From positions 1 through 5,658 of the forward strand of contig JAGVHJ010000441.1 in the NCBI GenBank assembly GCA_020056645.1: 5,658 bases of DNA, given 5' to 3'. The notes beneath the pieces are model-generated. The model saw only the letters and a program-made list of their open reading frames with translations. It was not told where the DNA came from and did no database searches. Within the stretch, counting starts at the first letter, position 1. Every line of letters begins with the position of its first letter. This stretch comes from Desulfobacterales bacterium. GTDB taxonomy: Bacteria > Desulfobacterota > Desulfobacteria > Desulfobacterales > JAHIVH01. Of this stretch, positions 1-5,658 are shown piece after piece. Position numbers and translations under genes: made by a program.

Positions 1-1
1 A

Positions 2-274
2 TCAAGGGAGGATGGGCAGCGGCCAGGCCTCGGCATCTCGATCACCGATAACGGAATGGGAATGGACCGGGAAACCCGCGAAAAGATGTTCACCCTTTTT
101 TTCACCTCCAAAGGCTCCCAAGGAACAGGCCTGGGACTATTTATCGCCAACCGGGTGATCAGCCAGCATGGAGGAGAGATTCTTGTCGAATCAACGCTTG
201 GCAAAGGGACCTCTTTTCACATCTGGCTCCCAAAGGAAAAGCCGCCTGCCTCCGTCATTGAAGCCGCTATCTGA
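2..274 (+). CDS. Sensor histidine kinase, C-terminal ATPase-domain fragment (5' end outside window)
   Basis: This is the last 90 codons of a two-component sensor kinase, open to the left edge, so its sensor and dimerisation domains cannot be seen. The fragment holds the second half of the HATPase_c (GHKL) ATP-binding domain. The G1 box DNGMG lies at visible residues 16-20 (bases 47-61). It is followed by an F-box-like stretch (MFTLFFTSKG) and the G2 box GTGLGL, then the usual ending HGGEI...ST.GKGTSFHIWLP. In this family the domain binds ATP and phosphorylates a conserved histidine, and the phosphate passes to a response regulator. The 'FFTSKG...GTGLGL' form resembles NtrB-like and PAS-linked hybrid kinases. 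An in-frame ATG at 56 falls inside the G1 box and is not a plausible start. The stop is TGA at 272-274. No receiver domain follows and no response regulator gene is in the window, so its partner and signal are unknown. The assignment to a histidine kinase is firm; the subfamily is not. Confidence 0.94.
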   Translation, partial: SREDGQRPGLGISITDNGMGMDRETREKMFTLFFTSKGSQGTGLGLFIANRVISQHGGEILVESTLGKGTSFHIWLPKEKPPASVIEAAI

Positions 275-351
275 TACATTGAAATAGATAACCGTCTGTG
301 TTAAAGGGGGGGATCGTAAACGAGCACCTTGAATGCTGACATGACTATATC

Positions 352-355
352 GGGA
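352..355 (+). promoter_or_regulatory. Possible ribosome binding site for the Rrf2 gene start at 365
   Basis: A short GGGA lies 9 bases before the ATG at 365. It is a weak Shine-Dalgarno match, but it supports the start that also gives the standard Rrf2 N-terminus (MRLTTKSRYG). A stronger purine run (AAAGGGGGGGA, 303-313) sits about 16 bases before an in-frame TTG at 329 and about 28 before an in-frame ATG at 341. A 12-residue N-terminal extension therefore cannot be fully excluded. Confidence 0.4.
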
Positions 356-364
356 AATAAATAC

Positions 365-805
365 ATGCGTCTTACAACGAAGAGCAGATATGGCACCCGT
401 CTCATGCTTGACTTGGCTATTTATGGAAAAGAGGGTCCCGTGCCACTGAGCGACGTTGCCAAACGGCAGAATATTTCCCTCAAATATCTGGAGCAGCTTA
501 TAGGCAGACTTAAAAAAGATGGCTTTATCAATAGCCATCGAGGTCCCTTTGGCGGTCATATGCTGGCCAAGCCCCTGAATGAAATTTCCGTGGGAGATAT
601 CGTTCGATCCCTTGAGGGAAGCACCTCTATCACCGATTGCACCGAAGAGGACGAAAAACTTTGCGGCATATGCAACAAGGCTGGAGATTGCCTCTCCCGA
701 TGGGTCTGGCTGGAGGCTAGCAGGGCCATGTTCGAGCGTCTGGACGCCATCTCGATCGCCGATCTTGTCGGAAAAACAAGGTCCTCGATTATCAAATGCG
801 GATAA
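365..805 (+). CDS. Rrf2-family transcriptional regulator, cysteine-containing (IscR/NsrR-like)
   Basis: This encodes a 146-residue DNA-binding regulator of the Rrf2 family, close to the family's usual length of 135-165. The N-terminus MRLTTKSRYGTRLMLDLA is the family hallmark and fixes the start at 365; in-frame TTG (329) and ATG (341) would add 12 or 8 residues with no family resemblance. The winged helix-turn-helix follows: LSDVAKRQNISLKYLEQLIGRL at residues 28-49, then the wing with GPFGGHMLAKP at 60-70. The linker ISVGDIVRSLEG (74-85) is also typical. Next comes a cysteine cluster at C92, C100, C103 and C109, followed by the dimerisation helix (RWVWLEASRAMFERL); a fifth cysteine, C145, is next to the C-terminus. 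Family members with such cysteines bind [2Fe-2S] or [4Fe-4S] clusters and sense Fe-S status, nitric oxide or redox state. Here ligation is inferred only. No isc or suf gene, nitrosative-stress gene or cysteine-metabolism gene is adjacent, so the target is unknown. It lies about 90 bases after the kinase gene and could be co-transcribed or have its own promoter. It ends 15 bases from the convergent recD stop. Confidence 0.94.
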   Translation: MRLTTKSRYGTRLMLDLAIYGKEGPVPLSDVAKRQNISLKYLEQLIGRLKKDGFINSHRGPFGGHMLAKPLNEISVGDIVRSLEGSTSITDCTEEDEKLCGICNKAGDCLSRWVWLEASRAMFERLDAISIADLVGKTRSSIIKCG

Positions 806-820
806 CCAGCGATTTGTAAC

Positions 821-2704
821 CTATTGACCCAGGCCAGAGGAGAAATAGGCGGCCAGACCGGACCACCGTTCTACGGGGGTCAGGATGGCCCGTTCAAGCG
901 CGTCGCGGTCGGCCCACACTTCAATTTTATCTCTGGCCCGCGTCATTCCCGTATAGACCAGCTCCCGTGATAGGAGCCTCTCCGCGCCCTTGGGGAGTAT
1001 CATGAGGACCGAGTCGAACTCGGATCCCTGGGATTTGTGGATGGTCATGGCGAAAACGGTTTCATGGTCGGGCAGTCGTGCGGGAACAACCGCACGGAAT
1101 CGGTTGTCTGGACTAGGGAAAAAGACTTTTTCAACACCCGTCGCATCCTCCCAGACAAGTCCCACATCACCATTGTATAGCCCCAGACCGTAATCGTTTT
1201 GAAGAATGAGGATGGGGCGGCCCTTGTAAAAGCGGTTTGTCGGATCGATAGAGTGGTTTTTGGCAAGGAGCGCTTCCACCGTCTGGTTGAGGCCAAGCAC
1301 TCCCCACTCGCCGTTCCTCCGGGAACATAATATCCGGAAGCGCTCTAAGCGGGCAAAGGCCTCCGCCACAGAGGGGGCTGAAATGATCTGGTGAAAATAA
1401 GTTGCCATCATAGGGCCTATCCCCTCTTCAGGCCGGGTAAAGGAAGAGAGTTCACGGTAAACGACGGCGGCGGACTCCTTGTTTTGCAAAAGATCAAAGA
1501 CCCCTTTTTCGTCTCCCTCGAGAACACACCTGCTTAAGGCTCCGATTTCAGGCCGCTTTTCAAACCGGTAACTGTAGGTGAGCTCCACAACGCAATCGTC
1601 AAGGGGGGATGGGGCGGACGGGGGCTCTGGCAAAGAGAGCCGTTCACCGGTCTCTTCATGATATCTGTCTACAAATTTTTGGGAAAAAAGAGTTTTCTTC
1701 GAAAGGCTGCAAATGTCCCCGAACACGGCGCCCGCCTCTACGGACGCCAGCTGGTTCTTGTCGCCGATGAGGATGACGCCGGCATGGTCGGGAAGGGCGT
1801 CAAACACCCTGGCGAGCAGCGACAGGGAGACCATGGAGGCCTCATCCACGATCAGGATGTCAGTGGGAAGCGGATGCCCCTGGTGGTGCGTGAAATAGGG
1901 GGGCTGTTTTTGAATCCCGATGAGACGATGAATGGTCGATGCGTTTTCAGGGATTTTTTCGTAGAGGGGATCGCTCTCCGCCATGCGGGTTTTGACGGCC
2001 CGGATCGATTCTTGGAGCCTTGCCGCCGCTTTTCCCGTGGGGGCGCACAGAGAGATCTTCAAATGGGGATTTCCATCGAGAAGCATCCCCATGATCGCCG
2101 CCACCGTATGGGTCTTTCCCGTGCCGGGGCCTCCGGAAATGACGGTGAATGGATGGGTGATGGCCGAATAGGCGGCCACCCGTTGCCAATCCGGAACGGT
2201 TTTCGGATTCGGAAAAAAAGAGTTCAGGCGCAGGGTGCGGTTCACCAGCCTATCTTGAAGGCAGTATTGAGACACTCGCTTCATGATTGAGGCCGCAATG
2301 GACTTTTCATATTCGTGGAACCGGTAGAGGTAGAGCTGTTTTTTTTCCGAAAGAATGACGGGGTTATACTCTCCGGAAACACCCACCACCGGAGAGGATC
2401 GTAATGATTCGATCCAGGAGGAAAAAAGAGGTGTTGTCAATGAAGAGATTGGGGCGGTATTCAGGAAGGGAGTATCGGGAAACACCTCCGCCACTCTCTT
2501 TTCCGACACGCTTTCAACATCAAGGCACACATGCTTTCCTGAGAGAACCGTATGGGAAAGGAGAAGAAACGCCAAATGGTGTTCCGGCCTCCCTTTTTCC
2601 CCCGAGAGCCGTATCAGAAAGTCGGCGAAGGCCAGGTCGATGGCGTCGATCATCCCTTGCTGGCGCAGGTGTTTTGCAAGCGCGGTTTCCGTGATCCATT
2701 CCAT
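821..2704 (-). CDS. recD: RecBCD enzyme subunit RecD (exodeoxyribonuclease V alpha, 5'-3' helicase)
   Basis: This is a complete 627-residue RecD; E. coli RecD has 608. RecD is the 5'-3' superfamily 1B motor of RecBCD, which unwinds DNA from double-strand ends. All helicase motifs are visible in order. Walker A is GGPGTGKT at 191-198 (lysine 197), and motif Ia is LCAPTGKAAARL at 219-230. Motif II (Walker B) is DEAS at 287-290, and motif III is GDKNQLASVEAG at 314-325. Motif IV is LTYSYRF at 375-381. NGDVG is at 511-515, motif V is AMTIHKSQGSEF at 552-563, and motif VI is LVYTGMTRAR at 582-591. The stretch around DALPDHAGVILIGDKNQLAS is very close to E. coli RecD. The N-terminal ~170 residues are the poorly conserved domain that contacts RecC in the family. 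The ATG at 2704 is 6 bases after the recB stop, so recB and recD are co-transcribed and probably translationally coupled. The gene is on the opposite strand to the Rrf2 gene and ends tail to tail with it. An A8 run lies in the coding strand (2339-2346), but the frame is intact. The identification is very secure. Confidence 0.97.
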   Translation of the reverse strand: MEWITETALAKHLRQQGMIDAIDLAFADFLIRLSGEKGRPEHHLAFLLLSHTVLSGKHVCLDVESVSEKRVAEVFPDTPFLNTAPISSLTTPLFSSWIESLRSSPVVGVSGEYNPVILSEKKQLYLYRFHEYEKSIAASIMKRVSQYCLQDRLVNRTLRLNSFFPNPKTVPDWQRVAAYSAITHPFTVISGGPGTGKTHTVAAIMGMLLDGNPHLKISLCAPTGKAAARLQESIRAVKTRMAESDPLYEKIPENASTIHRLIGIQKQPPYFTHHQGHPLPTDILIVDEASMVSLSLLARVFDALPDHAGVILIGDKNQLASVEAGAVFGDICSLSKKTLFSQKFVDRYHEETGERLSLPEPPSAPSPLDDCVVELTYSYRFEKRPEIGALSRCVLEGDEKGVFDLLQNKESAAVVYRELSSFTRPEEGIGPMMATYFHQIISAPSVAEAFARLERFRILCSRRNGEWGVLGLNQTVEALLAKNHSIDPTNRFYKGRPILILQNDYGLGLYNGDVGLVWEDATGVEKVFFPSPDNRFRAVVPARLPDHETVFAMTIHKSQGSEFDSVLMILPKGAERLLSRELVYTGMTRARDKIEVWADRDALERAILTPVERWSGLAAYFSSGLGQ

Positions 2705-2710
2705 GAGTCG

Positions 2711-5658
2711 TCATCTCCCTTCTGGGCGAACGCACATGGCGCTCATCTTTTCTATCAGATCAAGGTCTGGTTTGTTAAAATAGATACCGCAGGCCGGGTG
2801 GGAGGGGCTCACTCCCCGGACAAAGAGGTAAAAGACGCCGCCGAAACCGGTATCGTACCGGTAGGAGGGATCTCTTTGCGACAAGTAGAGATGGAGGGCC
2901 AGGGTGTAGATGTGGTACTGAAGATCATACAAGGCGTGACGCATATAGGCACTCAGCCTTTCCGGCGGATAGTCCTGGAAGGTGTTTCCCAGATGGTTGG
3001 TTTTCCAGTCGATGATGTAGTATTGGTTCCTGAACCGGAAAACAAGGTCAATGTACCCCTGCATAAAGCCCTGAACCGGCTTTAGGGTGAGCCGGTCGCC
3101 AGGGACGCCTTCCGCCGCCGAAGCTCCGCCATTTCTTCCGAAGCGGGGATAGATCGACTCAAGGATAAAAGAACTATCCGGGTTCAATGGGTAGTAAAAG
3201 GCCATTTCATTGATCCTGTCCGATAGAGGAATTCTATCAAGAGAAAAATCGGGGGTCTCGGGGTTCAGGGGTGCGGATATCACGTTTTTAATCATTTCAA
3301 GCACCGGCTCTGTCTGATCCAGGCCAGTATCACCGGTCAAGAGGTTATACCGCTCCAGGCAGGTTTGAATCACGGGCCGGGCCTCTTCGGGTTTATTGAA
3401 TGTGAAATCGATGGCCTCGAATATCTCGTGGATGCAGGTTCCGGGAATAGCACCCCTGGGAAAGGCGAAAAATCCACTGGCCGGAGAGAGGAGGTTCTCC
3501 TCCGCAGTGTCTTTTTTTTCGTCCCTTTTCAACAGATTTGATTCGTCCGATGGGGTGAGCGTGTCAGCACCGGCCATCAGGGCCGAATAGCTGGTGATGA
3601 CGGGCGGCGATTTGAATCTGATGGAGGCTACCCGCCTGTTCAGAGAAAGGGCGCATCTCCCGGCCTCTATATCCTTTGTATCGGGAAGGGCGGGGGGGGG
3701 CTCCATTCGAATGATTTCCATCATTTCCTGGGAGAAGGAGTGAAAACGGTTCACCGCCGCCTCAAAAACCGCATCGTCCCGCTGTTTCATGTTTTCGGAG
3801 ATCCGGTGGATCCATCCCTCCATTTTCTCTTCTCCCCCTGAGAAAAGATAGTCGAGGGAGGTGAGAGAAAATTTTCCGATATTCCCGGTAACCAAATAAC
3901 ATCGGTTGAGTGCCCGGGTCAGGCCTACATAGAGGAGCCTCATAAGCTCGGAGAGACGTTCCGTCACCGCTTTTTCAAGAATGGCTTCTTCCCTCTGTTC
4001 CGGGGCGATATGGAAATAGACCCCTTTCGAATCGTGATAGATCAGATGTTTTTGATCCGATGGCTTGATAAGAGCGCCGGATCGCCACATGAACGGGCAG
4101 AAGACGATGGGGAATTGAAGTCCCTTGCTTTTAAATACCGTTAGAATCTGAACCGCCGCCTTGTCGTGCTCCAGGCGAAGCTCTTCCGCCTCATTTTCTT
4201 CCAATGATAGGCGGGTTTCGGAAAGCCACTGGATCACGCCGTTCATGCCCAGATGCTTCTCCAGGGAAGCGGTATGAATCAATTCAACGAGCTGCAGCAG
4301 GTTGCCGAGCCGCCTTTCGCCATCGGGGAATTTCAAGAGGGTTTCCCGGATGGAATAATCGGCGAGGGCCTCCCGGAACATCCGGATAAATCCTTTCTCA
4401 CGCCACAGGTTGTGGTAATGGTGAAACCGTTTCAGGTGGGCGTCATAGATCTCTTCTTGGGTCTCATCTTCCATGAATCCTTGAAAATTTGATGCGGAAA
4501 AGCCGATCATGTCGAGGCATAGCGCCCCGTTGATCCGCCTTAAATCTCCGGGGGAGCCTGCGGCTAGTAAAAAGCAGAGGATCTCCGTAGCCTCTTTTGT
4601 ATGAAAAACGCTCCCTGCCTTGGTGACAACCGAAGGGATTCCCGCTCTTCCAAGCACCTCCTTTACTTCCAGCGCATCCTGATTTCGCGTGACGAGGATG
4701 GCGATATCGGAGGGAGAGATCTTCGCGCCGCCAAGTGTCGCGCGGCCTTCGGCGGAAAGGGTTAAAAGCCGCTTGATCTCATGGGCCAAAAAGGCCTCCC
4801 CCCAAAGGGATGCCTTCTCTTTGGACAAGGAGACCCTGTTTCCGTCCGATGGTTTTTCCATGAAAAGAGAGATAGCGAGTCCCTTCACCCGCTCCCCATC
4901 GATAAGAAGGGGCTTTTTGTTTCCTTTGCTCTGCTCCGATGGTTTCACCGGGTTGAATTCGATCTCATGGCCCAGGGCGAATGGGTTCTTCACATGGGTG
5001 AAAAGCGAGTTCACCGCCTCCACAAGCGTTGTCTCGGACCGGAAGTTTTCGTCCAAGGTGTGGGTGCATGCCGGGCCCGTCTTTTGGACGGCGTTAATAT
5101 AGGAGAAAATATCGGCCCCCCGGAACCCGTAGATCGACTGTTTGGGGTCTCCGATCATGAAAAAGAGGGCGTTCGGCCCGCCGAATAGGGTGTCGAAAAT
5201 CCGGTATTGAAGGGTGTCCGTGTCCTGAAATTCGTCTATAAGGATGGCGCGGTGCTTCTCCTTTACGGCCTGACAGAGGGCCGCGCCTGGATCTTTTTTA
5301 AGGATCTCCCAAACGTGTGTTAGAAGGTCGTCGAACGATTGAATGTTCATGGATCGTTTCCGGGAGAGAAGTTCTTCCTTAAAAAAGCGTTCGAATTGGA
5401 TTTTTATTCGGATCAGGAATGCTTTTTCGGCGGTTTCAAAGGAATCGCAGAGATCGAAAAAGGGATGAAGAGGCGCACTCTGTTTTTGCTTCAGGGAGTG
5501 GGCGATGGTTTTTGAAGAGAACATCTGGATGCTTGACAGAGCATCCGAAGTGGGATGGCCTGAAAAAAGGGTTTCGAGCTCCCTGAAATAGGTGTCGAGT
5601 CTATCTTCCCGGTAGGTGGTTTCGCTTCGTTTTAAGGCTTTCGAGGTGTAGAGAATCG
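2711..5658 (-). CDS. recB: RecBCD enzyme subunit RecB (exodeoxyribonuclease V beta, helicase-nuclease), N-terminus outside window
   Basis: This gene is open through the right edge: 981 complete residues are visible, against 1180 in E. coli RecB, so roughly 200 N-terminal residues with Walker A lie outside. An ATG at 5524 is internal and not the start. Residues are numbered from the edge. The superfamily 1A motifs are SFDDLL 107-112, Walker B DEFQDT 141-146, GDPKQSIYGFRG 169-180 (motif III), DENFRS 202-207 (motif IV), LTVFKSKGLQF 505-515 (motif V) and LLYVGLTRALNR 574-585 (motif VI). A charged, proline-containing linker (~650-735) precedes the nuclease domain. That domain has GTCIHEIFE with H743, GYIDLVF with D870, IDWKTN with D883 and K885, and YDLQYHIYTLAL at 910-921. 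These match E. coli H956, D1067, D1080 and K1082; the 13- and 2-residue spacings of the last three are identical. The protein is thus the 3'-5' helicase and the sole nuclease of RecBCD. The YDLQY and FGGVFYLFVRG segments favour RecB over AddA. It ends with TGA 6 bases before recD. Motif V has F where H is usual (F508), and a C9 tract lies in the linker. Confidence 0.97.
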   Translation of the reverse strand, partial: ILYTSKALKRSETTYREDRLDTYFRELETLFSGHPTSDALSSIQMFSSKTIAHSLKQKQSAPLHPFFDLCDSFETAEKAFLIRIKIQFERFFKEELLSRKRSMNIQSFDDLLTHVWEILKKDPGAALCQAVKEKHRAILIDEFQDTDTLQYRIFDTLFGGPNALFFMIGDPKQSIYGFRGADIFSYINAVQKTGPACTHTLDENFRSETTLVEAVNSLFTHVKNPFALGHEIEFNPVKPSEQSKGNKKPLLIDGERVKGLAISLFMEKPSDGNRVSLSKEKASLWGEAFLAHEIKRLLTLSAEGRATLGGAKISPSDIAILVTRNQDALEVKEVLGRAGIPSVVTKAGSVFHTKEATEILCFLLAAGSPGDLRRINGALCLDMIGFSASNFQGFMEDETQEEIYDAHLKRFHHYHNLWREKGFIRMFREALADYSIRETLLKFPDGERRLGNLLQLVELIHTASLEKHLGMNGVIQWLSETRLSLEENEAEELRLEHDKAAVQILTVFKSKGLQFPIVFCPFMWRSGALIKPSDQKHLIYHDSKGVYFHIAPEQREEAILEKAVTERLSELMRLLYVGLTRALNRCYLVTGNIGKFSLTSLDYLFSGGEEKMEGWIHRISENMKQRDDAVFEAAVNRFHSFSQEMMEIIRMEPPPALPDTKDIEAGRCALSLNRRVASIRFKSPPVITSYSALMAGADTLTPSDESNLLKRDEKKDTAEENLLSPASGFFAFPRGAIPGTCIHEIFEAIDFTFNKPEEARPVIQTCLERYNLLTGDTGLDQTEPVLEMIKNVISAPLNPETPDFSLDRIPLSDRINEMAFYYPLNPDSSFILESIYPRFGRNGGASAAEGVPGDRLTLKPVQGFMQGYIDLVFRFRNQYYIIDWKTNHLGNTFQDYPPERLSAYMRHALYDLQYHIYTLALHLYLSQRDPSYRYDTGFGGVFYLFVRGVSPSHPACGIYFNKPDLDLIEKMSAMCVRPEGR
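2715..2721 (-). promoter_or_regulatory. Ribosome binding site of recD, inside the end of recB
   Basis: Read on the - strand, AAGGGAG lies 10 bases before the recD ATG and overlaps the last codons of recB. The position supports the start at 2704 and translational coupling to recB. Another ATG overlaps the recB stop (2714-2712), but it is not in the recD frame, so it is not an alternative start. Confidence 0.6.

Noticed and set aside
279..307. Sigma-70 type promoter with TTGAAA at 279-284
   Set aside because: At 17-base spacing the -10 position reads TAAAGG, a poor match, and no other hexamer fits better; not enough to call a promoter.
191..559. 122-codon open frame on the - strand over the kinase end and Rrf2 start
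   Set aside because: It is antisense to two well-supported genes, with no recognisable domain.
806..820. Bidirectional terminator between the convergent genes
   Set aside because: The gap contains a near direct repeat (ATAACC/GTAACC) but no inverted repeat able to form a hairpin, and no T-run.
1658..2290. 210-codon open frame on the + strand
   Set aside because: It lies wholly antisense to recD across the Walker A to DEAS region and its translation has no recognisable fold; it is a shadow of the recD frame.
2552..3085. 177-codon open frame on the + strand spanning the recB-recD junction
   Set aside because: It is antisense to conserved recB nuclease motifs and the recD start; it has no family resemblance and is explained as a shadow frame.
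5522..5524. ATG as a possible recB start
   Set aside because: The frame stays open to the window edge and the 44 codons upstream continue RecB-like helical sequence; a start here would remove Walker A.
1..5658. E. coli Chi sites (GCTGGTGG), mobile elements, CRISPR arrays, tRNA genes
   Set aside because: On reading both strands I saw no exact Chi octamer, no spaced direct-repeat array, no terminal inverted repeats or transposase, and no tRNA-like sequence. Nearly all bases are accounted for by the four genes.

Overview
The window carries four genes in two blocks that face each other. On the + strand are the 3' end of a sensor histidine kinase gene (cut by the left edge) and a complete Rrf2-family regulator gene. 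On the - strand are a complete recD and a long 3' portion of recB (cut by the right edge). The two blocks meet tail to tail with only 15 bases between stop codons. Almost every base is coding; the one real intergenic stretch is about 90 bases before the Rrf2 gene.

The RecB and RecD proteins are of the true RecBCD type rather than AddAB. RecD carries all superfamily 1 helicase motifs and RecB carries UvrD-type helicase motifs followed by the C-terminal nuclease. The spacing of the three acidic/lysine nuclease residues is exactly that of E. coli RecB. recB ends 6 bases before the recD start, so they form one transcription unit read right to left. recC is expected beyond the right edge, but that is inference. 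Together the products would process double-strand DNA ends for RecA-dependent repair and degrade linear foreign DNA.

The histidine kinase and Rrf2 regulator are regulatory genes with no visible functional link to recBD. The Rrf2 protein has four clustered cysteines that suggest an Fe-S or redox sensor.

The organism is a Gram-negative-type bacterium of intermediate GC (judged by eye to be near 50 percent). The combination of an 'FFTSKG...GTGLGL' kinase, a cysteine-rich Rrf2 regulator and RecBCD would fit a Desulfobacterota (former Deltaproteobacteria) member, but this is only an impression. I found no mobile element, CRISPR array, RNA gene or convincing new system. The points worth a second look are small: a nine-base C tract and A8 tracts inside recB/recD, an unusual residue in RecB helicase motif V, a recurrent octamer in recB, and the cysteine pattern of the Rrf2 protein.
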